Shown here piece by piece: positions 33,723 through 41,750 of a stretch of DNA of 64,000 nt. Source of the DNA: Archivesica marissinica (Eukaryota; Mollusca; Bivalvia; Venerida; Vesicomyidae); contig CM026387.1 of NCBI GenBank assembly GCA_014843695.1, positions 70,562,795 through 70,626,794 on the forward strand, written 5' to 3'. Every line of letters starts with the position of its first letter. Position 1 is the first letter of the stretch. The translations under genes were made by a program, and so were the position numbers. A model generated the notes under the pieces. The model did no database searches, was not told the DNA's origin, and saw only the letters and a program-made list of their open reading frames with translations.

Positions 33723-34828
33723 TTGGTACCCTCGTTGGCGTTAGATGCGCTTGTGACTCGAAATTTTGCTCCAGCTGGATATGTTCTTTCACGTTCTTCG
33801 TGCGAAGCATATTTTTCAATATTTTTGGGCTGCCAATCACATTTTGCGCTATTGTCGATGATGAACAAAACAATATTGTCCCCTGCTGTATTATCCACTG
33901 TCGGGAAACTGTGGGCTTTCACAAGATCTGTAGTAGAGGACACCATCGATTGCCAATAAAATTCAGTCCCTTCTTTATACATGTCTATATCTTCTTGTAA
34001 CATTTTCATCTGATGATATGTTGTTCCACTTTCGGGCGCAAGTTTCTCCCAGAATAATAGTAACATCTGATACATGACTGTATACGGACCAAGAGCAAGA
34101 TCATCGCCAGTTGGTTTGTAGTTGGTGCTCGCTTGTCTGCGGAGAGCAGTACTTATATAAGTGTACAGGTAATTAGTTTCAATTGTATATGCCTTGACGA
34201 TCATCTTGTAGAAATTTTCTCTCGAACCGGTGTCCTTAATCATTACTGCATTTTTAGTGGATACGATGTGCATGGCGTCGCATACTACTTTTTTCACCGC
34301 TTCAAATCTAGCATCGCTTTTACTGATATCCTTCCACATATCGCTGAGAACTTCCAGACCGTGTTTGAATGGACTGATATATCCTGGATGAAATGCAGAC
34401 TTGTACGATGCAATTGTAATGCTGATGAGACCTAGATATATTTGCTTTTGAAATGTAGGCAGCTTTTGTCCCAGGATATGGTTTTTGTGCGCAGACATTA
34501 TTTGATCCATCTTCGGATATTTATAGGCTCGAGCAATTTCTAGTGCACACATGCCACTCGTCTCGCCGCATTCTGACGTACATCTCTTGGCTCGCATGTC
34601 AGAGTCGCATGCTTGATATTGCAGTATCTTGTTCAAAACGTCCGGATCGTTCCAAAAGACAGCTTGATGCACAACTCCCCATCGACGATTGTCCGGAATG
34701 CAATTCATGAGATAACATTTCTTTGGATCATTTGGGTCACCGAGAATTTGCCAGACCCGTTTGAAGTCTCCAAGTTTAGCTGATTTAAGAAGATCGTTGA
34801 TCAACTTCGATCCCAGTTTCAATGTCAT
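33695..34828 (-). CDS. Ankyrin-like / ADP-ribosyltransferase-like protein (copy A, intact)
   Basis: 377 residues from the ATG at 34,828. Residues 48-115 look like diverged ankyrin repeats (VVHQAVFWNDPDVLNKIL; CALEIARAYKYPKMDQIM). From about 205 the pattern follows arginine-specific mono-ADP-ribosyltransferases. There is a helix ending in ISTALRR (225-231), then P-x4-TTYHQMK (265-275) at the place of the usual TVYRG strand. SSTT (297-300) matches the STS motif, and E345-R-E347 followed by TYPAGAKF matches the catalytic E-x-E loop. The NAD-contacting Arg appears replaced by His272. The family transfers ADP-ribose to protein arginines; activity here is uncertain. No signal peptide or membrane anchor, so probably cytosolic. 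A one-base difference from copy B affects an upstream ATG (34,852), so the start is not certain; CGTTTACAG just upstream could also be a splice acceptor. Confidence 0.65.
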   Translation of the reverse strand: MTLKLGSKLINDLLKSAKLGDFKRVWQILGDPNDPKKCYLMNCIPDNRRWGVVHQAVFWNDPDVLNKILQYQACDSDMRAKRCTSECGETSGMCALEIARAYKYPKMDQIMSAHKNHILGQKLPTFQKQIYLGLISITIASYKSAFHPGYISPFKHGLEVLSDMWKDISKSDARFEAVKKVVCDAMHIVSTKNAVMIKDTGSRENFYKMIVKAYTIETNYLYTYISTALRRQASTNYKPTGDDLALGPYTVMYQMLLLFWEKLAPESGTTYHQMKMLQEDIDMYKEGTEFYWQSMVSSTTDLVKAHSFPTVDNTAGDNIVLFIIDNSAKCDWQPKNIEKYASHEERERTYPAGAKFRVTSASNANEGTKVKLTLIAH

Positions 34829-35779
34829 TGAACGAACTGTAAACGAACAACATGGCTTATTTACAATATCATAATTATCATATGATACAAAACATATAGA
34901 ACAACTTTAACCTGAGTTAATTTTTGTTTGTTGGATTTCAAAATCTGAATACTCGACTGTCTAGATTTATCTAGATCAGAAAGCACCCGGCGCCTGGTTT
35001 CTGACACAGCCGGGTATTCGTATAACACCACTAGCAGTCCACAAGGAAGCTTGTTTTCTGACTTAAGCGAACGAACCTAGTTCGACTTTCATTCAAAGCG
35101 ACGAGAGAGTCAGCCACGCTATCAGCCGATCTTGGTTCTTTCGTATAATATATTAATAACTATTTAGTATTTAGAGATGAAGTATAAGCTCACTGCTTTT
35201 TACGGAAATCTTTCTTTCTAATGTATAGCTTAAAACTGATTCAGATTAGTTTAAACATTATTTATTTCAGTATTTGTACATGTAATAAAGAAATGAACAT
35301 TTTACATATAATTTAACAGCAGTAGACTGAAAGGGATTAGAACGAAAGAAAACTTATATAGTTCTTCTCCCTTTGAAGATTGAAGGTATATATCTTGCCA
35401 ATCGGTAATTATTTATTTTAATGCAAGTCGGTGAAAATAAAACTCATATTTATATAGAATAGCATTTATATATTTATCACTATCTACAGTTTATCTATTA
35501 ATTATTATTTTAAGAATAGCTTTAAGTTACAACCATCTTACCTGACGGATATATCCATGTTATCTATATATTCAGTCTGTTCAATAGTTCATTGGCAAGT
35601 GTGCATTCATGATACGCGTTCCTTACTTTTACTTTATACTAATGCGCAGATCATGAAATATATTCTGGAATACCAACTTTGTAATATAATGCAAACATTG
35701 GTTAATGGGCCAATGTAGAGATAACAAGTATATCAAGTTATAATGTATAAAAGTAAAGTGTTTGTTTATTATACTGTCA
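34829..35779. other. 5' flank of the ART-like gene, no further gene seen
   Basis: AT-rich sequence shared with copy B (about 60,979-61,893). Candidate promoter or 5' UTR/intron for the minus-strand ART-like gene. No ORF above noise on either strand. Confidence 0.55.
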
Positions 35780-35985
35780 GAGCCTATTTAAAGGGCCAGC
35801 CATTTCTGACTTCTCTTTTTATGAACATCAGTACTTCCCGACTCCTATGCTTGTAGGCAATCGGTAACCATTATTTAACTAGCTGACGTCCTACCAACCG
35901 GCCATATCAGAACGAACCCCTGACGAGGTTCGAACCTCCCGCTCCGTACGCGGACGCCTTAACCACTATGCCACGGAGACTGCAT
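35780..35985 (-). mobile_element. tRNA-derived SINE (second family)
   Basis: On the minus strand it starts AGTCTCCGTGGCATAGTGG (A box TGGCATAGTGG), then TTAAGGCGTCCGCGTACGG and the B box in GGGAGGTTCGAACCTC. A body follows, with ACTTCCCGA.. and GTCAGAAATGGCTGGCCC on the opposite strand. The tRNA-like part does not close an acceptor stem, so it is a SINE and not a tRNA gene. The copy B counterpart is at 61,893-62,100. Confidence 0.75.
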
Positions 35986-36027
35986 AATAAGGTTATCAGG
36001 TTAGCGATGTGTTAATACTTTATTTCA

Positions 36028-36525
36028 GTGATCATCGGGGATGCCGCTGGCATTGTTCTCAGTGATGACGTCGCTGGCACGGCGCTCAGTGATGACGTCG
36101 CTGGCACGGTCCTCAGTGATGACGCTGCTGGCACGGTCCTCAGTGATGACGCCGCTGGCACGATGCTCGGTGATGACCCCGCTGGCATGGTTCTCAGTGA
36201 TGACGCCGCTGGCACGATCCTCAGTGATGACGCCGCTGGCACGGTTCTCAGTTATGACGCCGCTGGCACGGTTCTCAGTGATGACGCCGCTGGCACGGTC
36301 CTCAGTGATGACGTCACTGGCACGGTCCTCAGTGATGACGTCGCTGGCACGGTTCTCAGTGATGACGCCGCTGGCACGGCCCCGTGATGACGCTGCTGGC
36401 ACGGTCCTCAGTGATGACGTCGCTGGCACGGTTCTCAGTGATGACGCTGCTGGCACGGTCCTCAGTGATGACGTCGCTGGCACGGTTCTCAGTGATGACA
36501 CTGCTGATATGGTCCTCGGTGGTGT
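36028..36525. repeat. 27-bp tandem array
   Basis: About 18 units of GATGACGTCGCTGGCACGGT plus CCTCAGT, alternating GACGTCGCTG, GACGCCGCTG and GACGCTGCTG. TGACGTCG is CRE-like, but the periodicity explains its recurrence. The unit gives 9-residue open repeats on both strands; one 5-base-short unit near 36,380 breaks them. Copy B has only about five units before switching to another array. Confidence 0.95.
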
Positions 36526-36644
36526 TGGCGGCGCATTATGATACGTACATGGACAATGAAAGTTCAATCAATCTGGATGTCACAGTAGTAGTAGGATGTC
36601 GACCTGAGTGACGTCATACATCAACAATAGCCCAACCAGCCAAA

Positions 36645-36868
36645 GGTCGTCTGTGTGTTCCTGGCGGCTGACAGGTAAAAGGTTTTCAAAGGTCGTCTGT
36701 ATGTTCCTGGCGGCAAACAGGTAAAAGGTTTTCAAAGGTCGTCTGTATGTTCCTGGCGGCTAACAGGTAAAATGTTTTCAAAGGTCGTCTGTATGTTCCT
36801 GGCGGCAAACAGGTAAAATGTTTTCAAAGGTCGTCTGTATGTTCCTGGTGGCTGACAGGTAAAATGTT
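36645..36868. repeat. 46-bp tandem repeat, ~5 copies
   Basis: Units contain AAAGGTCGTCTGTATGTTCC and TGGCGGCAAACAGGTAAAA. They alternate CTGACAGG, CAAACAGG and CTAACAGG. No gene. Confidence 0.93.
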
Positions 36869-37295
36869 TTAGAGAGCTGGACATTCCTAGCTTATTCTGA
36901 GATAATGTATGCATGCGCCGCCAAAATCAAAAATATTGCGAACTCGAATATGTTACAATCATAGAAATATGCTGATGTTGTTCAATGTGGCCGAACGTGA
37001 GCCTTTAGATGCTGAAATGGATTTTTGTGTCATGACGTTTTGTATGGAGCATTATAAGATGATAGTCTCTAAGATAGCTCAAGCCATAACTATTCGGCAA
37101 ACACATGGTTGCAAGTCCTTGTGGAAGATTGTTTTTGTTATATTTCAAATATATTTATATAGTAAATCTATAAAAATCTTAATTTAGTAAGTCTTCTTCT
37201 CAAAAACCTAGTGGACTTCTACTAAATGTGCTGAAATTCAACAAAATGACATAAATCATTAGTCCAGTACCGTGTACACGTTTGCTTATGTAGAT
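36869..37295. other. Intergenic DNA, no feature seen
   Basis: Unique AT-rich sequence. A 92-codon open frame at 36,909-37,187 has no recognisable domain and no ATG context worth calling. Confidence 0.5.
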
Positions 37296-37632
37296 CTTCG
37301 TATCTCTCTCTCCTCTCCTCTCCACCTATCTCCTCTCCATCTATCTCATCTCCTCTCCACCCTCTCTCTCTCTCCTCTCCACCTATCTCCTCTCTCTCCT
37401 CTCCACCTATCTCCTCTCTCTCCTCTCCACATATCTCCTCTCTCTCCTCTCCACCTATCTCTTCTCATCTCTCTCTCTCTCCTCTCCACATATCTCCTCT
37501 CTCCTCTCCACCTATCTCCTATCCTCTCTCTCCGCTCCACCTATCTCCTCTCCTCTCCACCTATATCCTCTCCTCTCTCTCTCTCTCTCCTCTCCACCTA
37601 TCTCCTATCCTCTCTCTCCTCTCTCTCATTAC
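37296..37632. repeat. CT-rich microsatellite/minisatellite
   Basis: Irregular mixture of TCTC, CTCCTCTCCACCTATCTC and related words. Strongly strand-asymmetric (pyrimidine on the plus strand), which could form triplex/H-DNA in principle. Not coding. Confidence 0.95.
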
Positions 37633-38344
37633 ATGTATGTAACAATAACAATGACAACATTAGTGATTAACCCTCCTCATGGATGTAGACTGTATCTGGG
37701 CTATATTTCATATAACCATTACACATAAACATAAACTAGCTATGTGGATACGTCTATGGATGTCTGCGATGCAAATATAATCGTCCGATGGGAGACCTCT
37801 TAAAATAATATTGAATTAACTAATATCTGTCTGATCCGATATCCAACGTATCCAACACTCTTTCTTCTCCAAACCAACAGAACATATTTATCGGGGAATG
37901 TTACAGGAAACAAACCTCTTACTTAGGCCTAATTATCCTATCACAGTAAAGGACACAAACAGCCAATGTTGGCCATATTTCCTGATCACAGTGGAGGAAA
38001 TACTAGTGACACATTACTTTTGTTTTATTGGTGGAACTACACACACATTGGACATGTCTTGTGGAGGAAAACAAACATCTTAGTTCGGCCTTATTTCCTT
38101 ACTCATCGGAGGAAACATACATTAGCTTGGCATGTCTTCTTTACCATAGTTGATAAATTGTAATGATGTACTGCATGACACATAATGCAGTCTAAATGTT
38201 CGGTAATTGGGTTGTATGGGGTAATAATAATAATAAATAAATTATTAAAGAATTTATTAGCCGATAGAACTCATTTCAACAACTAAGCCAATCTAACATG
38301 AAGCCATAGACAAGTTAAAAGTTAACATGAAATAGCCCAATGCT
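37633..38344. other. Intergenic DNA with diverged short repeats
   Basis: Contains several loosely related GTGGAGGAAA / CGGAGGAAAC segments spaced 60-80 bp apart near 37,980-38,120, which suggests an old decayed tandem repeat. No supported gene. Confidence 0.5.
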
Positions 38345-39076
38345 ACAATCAATGACCAATGCTACATATTGTCGTGTGAAATAAAACAATCAATGACCAA
38401 TAATACATATTGTCGTGGGAAATAAAACAATCAATGACCAATACTACATATTGTCGTGGGAAATGCTACAATCAATGACCAATAATACATATTGTGGTAA
38501 ATTATACAATCAATGACCAATAATACATATTGTGGGAAATAAAACAATCAATGACCAATAATACATATTGTCGTGGGAAATAAAACAATCAATGACCAAT
38601 ACTACATATTGTCGTGGGAAATGATACAATCAATGACCAATAATACATATTGTCGTGGGAAATAAAACAATCAATGACCAATACTACATATTGTTGTGGG
38701 AAATGATACAATCAATGACCAATACTACATATTGTCGTGGGAAATAAAACAATCAATGACCAATACTACATATTGTTGTGGGAAATGATACAATCAATGA
38801 CCAATAATACATATTGTCGTGGGAAATAAAACAATCAATGACCAATACTACATATTGTTGTGGGAAATGATACAATCAATGACCAATACTACATATTGTC
38901 GTGGGAAATAAAACAATCAATGACCAATACTACATATTGTCGTGGGAAATGATATAATCAATGACCAATACTACATATTGTTGTGGGAAATAAAACAATC
39001 AATGACCAATACTACATATTGTCGTGGGAAATGCTACAATCAATGACCAATAATACATATTGTCGTGGGAAATGAG
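38345..39076. repeat. 41-bp tandem array, ~17 copies
   Basis: Units contain CAATCAATGACCAATAATAC and ATATTGTCGTGGGAAATAAA. Two unit classes (AATAAAACAATC and AATGATACAATC) alternate over much of the array, giving an 82-bp higher-order period. One unit is shortened near 38,490-38,540. Confidence 0.94.
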
Positions 39077-39286
39077 ATATAAGCTGCACTAAGTAATACG
39101 TATATATATGTATAACAATATCGTATTCGTTTATTAGGTTAGCAATATTGATATACATGTATAAAGCTTCGAAGTGTGGAAAGGAATGTGCTGTTTTGAT
39201 GTGATAATGGAGAAAACTAGAAATTGTTTTTTTGTAAAAAGCATGTCTCCCCACTGACTGTTGTTTCAGTGGAGTAATAACAGCAT
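39077..39286. other. Intergenic DNA, no feature seen
   Basis: AT-rich unique sequence between two minisatellites. No ORF of note on either strand. Confidence 0.5.
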
Positions 39287-39428
39287 GTGCGTGCACATTA
39301 TTCCAGAAAGGGGATACAATATACATAACTAAACATCATGTACGTGCACATTATTCCAGAAAGGGGATACAATATACATAACTAAACATCATGTACGTGC
39401 ACATTATTCCAGAAAGGGTATACAATAT
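39287..39428. repeat. 53-bp tandem repeat, ~2.7 copies
   Basis: Units contain GTGCACATTATTCCAGAAAG and GGGATACAATATACATAACT. It forms the left border of the virus-like cassette. Confidence 0.92.
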
Positions 39429-39432
39429 AAGT

Positions 39433-39690
39433 AGTACATGCGTCTCTTTGTATGTTGTGTATACGTCATCACTTGTTGCTTATACGTCACCACCACCACT
39501 ACAGAGCTCTTTGGGTGTTGTGTCTTTGGGTGTTGTGTATACGTCATCACTTGTTGCGTATACGTCATCACTATAGAGCCTATTGATGATATATCGCGCA
39601 ACTACCGATCTCTTTGGTTGTTGCGTATACGCCACCACTACCGAGCTCTTTGCTTTTTCTATTTATAGTAACTCATTTGCATATATGGTA
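39433..39690 (+). promoter_or_regulatory. Repetitive promoter-like region of the virus-like cassette
   Basis: Three degenerate units each start CTCTTTG and carry TATACGTCATCAC or a close variant. Copies are at 39,460, 39,481, 39,538, 39,559 and 39,626. Two adjacent pairs are exactly 21 bp apart, about two helical turns. The reverse strand reads GTGATGACGTATA, a CRE/ATF-like site. An octamer-like ATTTGCAT lies at 39,675-39,682. It sits 120-350 bp ahead of the first cassette gene. A regulatory role is inferred from spacing and position only. Confidence 0.5.
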
Positions 39691-39807
39691 ATATAAAGTA
39701 GGTCACGCGCGTGCGCGTTTATTTTTAGTCACTTGATGCCGTAAAATAATCGAGTACAAATACGATCGTTCCGTCTCGAGACGAACCATTTTACCATAGG
39801 CGTGAAG

Positions 39808-40119
39808 ATGAAAACACCGTTTATACTTTCGACCCACGCGGTCGAAAAACACTTGAATGTGTACGATTTCGACACCTCTGCGTTTCTTAACGGGCGACTC
39901 ATGTACGATTGCGTACAAAAATGCCTGGATAAGCCGGATGAAATTAAGCAAAACGGGAAACGAACTGAACTGACAAAAACGTTCTTTTACGACATCGGTA
40001 TACTGGGATATACTGATCGGTACAGTAACAGAGTGAAAGTGGTGTATAAGAAAACGAAGCGACTACACTACGTTATTACTACATACCCGATTGCACCGAC
40101 CAATGAGAGCTATAAATAG
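39808..40119 (+). CDS. Virus-like cassette ORF 1: small protein with possible BECR-nuclease pattern
   Basis: 103 residues from the ATG at 39,808 (GAAGATGAAA context). No close relative recognised. The layout is LSTHAVEKHL at 7-16, a helix with VQKCLDKPDEI near 36-46, a basic strand FFYDIG at 59-64, then VKVVYKK and YVITTYP at 88-94. This order (S-x-HA, helix, n-P-d, strands, ITxYP end) recalls BECR-fold nucleases, the barnase/EndoU/colicin/RelE-like group used as toxins and in phage polyvalent proteins. That is a weak analogy from pattern, not a family assignment. The base composition is CpG-rich, unlike the neighbouring DNA. Its stop TAG lies within TATAAATAG, the first of a series of TATA boxes for the next gene. 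Confidence 0.6.
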   Translation: MKTPFILSTHAVEKHLNVYDFDTSAFLNGRLMYDCVQKCLDKPDEIKQNGKRTELTKTFFYDIGILGYTDRYSNRVKVVYKKTKRLHYVITTYPIAPTNESYK

Positions 40120-40259
40120 ACACCGATGCGAACGAACCTCGCTATAAATAGCGAGAGCGTACGTTTCTATAAATATCGACTACGAATCGATCTATAAATA
40201 GCGATTACGTACGTTTCTATAAATATCGACCAATTAGAAGGGACTTAAATCTATAAAAG
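40111..40259 (+). promoter_or_regulatory. Periodic TATA-box array upstream of the PC4-like gene
   Basis: TATAAATA begins at 40,111, 40,143, 40,168, 40,193 and 40,218. The last four are exactly 25 bp apart. TATAAAAG follows at 40,252, 60 bp before the ATG of the next gene. The repeats carry alternating flanks (TATAAATAGCGA and TATAAATATCGAC), so the 50-bp block CTATAAATAGCGA... is itself duplicated. The final TATAAAAG is the best candidate for a core promoter, with initiation expected near 40,282. The function of the others is not known. Confidence 0.6.
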
Positions 40260-40311
40260 ACGTCGTAACTTTAGTTAGTGTCATTAGAGTTTCTACGCTA
40301 GAACAAACAAC

Positions 40312-40797
40312 ATGATTAGATGCGAACTAAGTCTTGGCAACGGTCGTTACGTACCGGTGAACGAATGGAAAGGGGAGCTTAGAGTCGACTTACGAGAATG
40401 GCAAGACGACAAACCGACGAAAAAAGGCATTAGTTTAACCTTGATGCGATGGAAGAACTTGGTTGATCAGATAGAGTTGGTGGACAAGGCCTTAGAGAAC
40501 AGAGAAACGTTTGAAACGCACTTGGGCGGAAACGTAAACCTTACCGCGAAGGAGGGGAACGTGTGCGTGGATATCAGACAGTACTGGAAGCCCGAGACGG
40601 AGGTGGTGCCTACAAAAAAGGGGCTATGTTTAAGGCCCTTTGAATATAAACGATTGAAGGAACTGATACCCGAGATTGGAAAGGCGTTACCCGAATTGGA
40701 CGCTGTGGTACCGTGCGTCCTAAGCAGCGATCACATGAACCAATTAGGAGCGGCGCAGTGTCCGGAATGTAACCCGAATGACTTTGTAAACTGGTAA
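40312..40797 (+). CDS. Virus-like cassette ORF 2: protein with two PC4-like (p15) ssDNA-binding domains
   Basis: 161 residues. Two copies of the PC4 core are visible. Residues 12-61 have YVPVNEWKGELRVDLREW followed by KPTKKGISLTLMRWKNL. Residues 82-126 have GNVCVDIRQYW followed by VPTKKGLCLRPFEYKRL. Each shows the DIR(x)W/Y strand, the P-T-K-K-G-I/L-x-L turn and the closing helix typical of the PC4/Sub1 fold, which binds single-stranded or melted DNA as a dimer. Two domains in one chain could make a built-in pseudo-dimer. A C-terminal C-x2-C (150-153) follows. PC4 proteins act in transcription and repair; viruses and phages also carry PC4-like proteins. Intronless, CpG-rich, and downstream of its own TATA series. 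Confidence 0.75.
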   Translation: MIRCELSLGNGRYVPVNEWKGELRVDLREWQDDKPTKKGISLTLMRWKNLVDQIELVDKALENRETFETHLGGNVNLTAKEGNVCVDIRQYWKPETEVVPTKKGLCLRPFEYKRLKELIPEIGKALPELDAVVPCVLSSDHMNQLGAAQCPECNPNDFVNW

Positions 40798-40881
40798 ATA
40801 ACGCCGGTATGAACTCGTAAAAATAGCAACCAATGGGCTACAAGTTCTAAAAATAACCACCAATCGCAAACGTTGAAGTTG

Positions 40882-40889
40882 TATATAAT
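40882..40889 (+). promoter_or_regulatory. TATA-like box for the BIR gene
   Basis: TATATAAT lies 61 bp before the BIR gene ATG, nearly the same spacing as TATAAAAG to ATG (60 bp) in the preceding gene. The shared geometry suggests that each cassette gene has its own short promoter. Confidence 0.5.
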
Positions 40890-40942
40890 TGGGCCATTTT
40901 TCGATAACACCGCACTTCCGAAGTCAGTGGCTAACCATCAAC

Positions 40943-41434
40943 ATGAACATTATCGATCAGAGCGATTCAAGCAAAGTGTCTCAGTTTTCCGTGTCTGAGA
41001 TGATGTTGTACGAAGATCGACTACAGAGTTTTGAACACTGGTCGAAACAGATCCAACCGAATAAAATGTCTTTGGCTAAAGCAGGCTTCTATTATACCGG
41101 AAGCGCGGATAAAGTTACCTGTTTCTCTTGCGGCGTGAAGGTGATGTCGTGGGAACCCTCGGATCAGCCTTGGGAAGAACACGAAAAATGGTCTCCGGCG
41201 TGTATATACTTGAAAATGACTGGCTACAAAAATGGAGATACCGGCTCGTTCGCTCCCGGATTTATCCCGGCCAGTAAGAACGCGCCAGTTACACTTGGAC
41301 ACAATAATGGATTTGGTACACAGGCTCCCTCACGAGGCCACGGAGCGTTTGCGTTAGATGGACAGCAAACTAACAAAAATTCATCATTCGGACCAAACAG
41401 CGTTACTGGAGCTAATTTGTTTGTTAGACGTTAG
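40943..41434 (+). CDS. Virus-like cassette ORF 3: single-BIR protein (IAP-like)
   Basis: 163 residues from the ATG at 40,943 (AACATGAAC); an upstream TTG extension is unlikely. One baculoviral IAP repeat lies at about residues 22-92. It has R26 in YEDRLQSFEHW, then SLAKAGFYYTG, and the zinc site C60-x2-C63-x16-H80-x6-C87. The remainder is a Gly/Asn/Ser-rich tail without RING, CARD or UBA, so it cannot act as a ubiquitin ligase on its own. BIR domains bind caspases or IAP-binding-motif peptides, and large DNA viruses use them to block cell death. Host BIR genes in bivalves usually have introns and several BIRs or a RING; this one is intronless, short and CpG-rich. Confidence 0.85.
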   Translation: MNIIDQSDSSKVSQFSVSEMMLYEDRLQSFEHWSKQIQPNKMSLAKAGFYYTGSADKVTCFSCGVKVMSWEPSDQPWEEHEKWSPACIYLKMTGYKNGDTGSFAPGFIPASKNAPVTLGHNNGFGTQAPSRGHGAFALDGQQTNKNSSFGPNSVTGANLFVRR

Positions 41435-41436
41435 AC

Positions 41437-41592
41437 ATGTCTGGACTCGTGTGCGTGACAATGTCTTTAATTAATGACTTGGATTGGTGGTTTAGATATA
41501 GACAGTTGAGGAGAGAAGCCGCGGAGGGCGCGGATAGACTTATCGAAATATTAGAAATATATGTACAACCGTTGTATGCAACTACGTTATAA
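41437..41592 (+). CDS. Virus-like cassette ORF 4: 51-residue protein
   Basis: It opens two bases after the BIR stop (TAGACATG) and encodes 51 residues. It has a Leu/Arg-rich amphipathic helix (LDWWFRYRQLRREAAEGADR) and a short C-terminal tail. No family recognised. The tight spacing would allow translation by termination-reinitiation from the BIR mRNA. Codon use (CpG in GCCGCG, GGCGCG) matches the cassette. Confidence 0.45.
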   Translation: MSGLVCVTMSLINDLDWWFRYRQLRREAAEGADRLIEILEIYVQPLYATTL

Positions 41593-41606
41593 AATAATGT
41601 ACGTAT

Positions 41607-41612
41607 AATAAA
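41607..41612 (+). terminator. Poly(A) signal AATAAA after the cassette
   Basis: AATAAA occurs 15 bp after the stop of the 51-residue ORF. It is the first canonical signal I see downstream of the BIR gene, consistent with a shared 3' end for ORFs 3 and 4. Confidence 0.5.
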
Positions 41613-41750
41613 AATGTAAATTTACGCGCGCCTTTGTTGTATTTGTAGGAATATTATATATATATATTGTATACAAATCATAGATTGTGGACGTCCGTAT
41701 TATACCCAGATTCTGATTACTTTAGAAGCTACCGTTCCCATCTTAGGTCG

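Larger units (their letters stand above)
24115..36160. repeat. Duplicated flank, copy A (interrupted by a TTAA insertion)
   Basis: From the last units of the 36-bp array to the first units of the 27-bp array, this segment matches about 56,920-62,278 in order and sequence. By eye only scattered substitutions, repeat-number changes and small indels differ. Removing the 6.74-kb TTAA insertion brings the lengths to about 5.3 kb each. See copy B. Confidence 0.93.

Noticed and set aside
33695..34828. Calling the ART-like gene a secreted toxin
   Set aside because: No signal peptide, the usual catalytic Arg is missing, and the ankyrin-like N-terminus suggests an intracellular protein.
35920..35985. 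A functional tRNA gene at the GGTTCGAACCTC B box (also 55,200-55,280 and 11,682-11,754)
   Set aside because: A and B boxes are present but the acceptor stem does not pair and each is followed by a SINE body or truncated. They are tRNA-derived SINE heads.
36025..36567. 9-residue repeat ORFs in the 27-bp array
   Set aside because: Same reasoning: unit length divisible by three, open on both strands, one short unit breaks them.
39703..39951. Antisense 82-codon ORF over the start of the cassette
   Set aside because: It overlaps the better-supported 39,808-40,119 gene and the promoter, and has no domain.
40641..40700. A third PC4-like core at the end of the double PC4 protein
   Set aside because: After residue 126 the sequence lacks the P-T-K-K-G turn; it is a tail with one C-x2-C.
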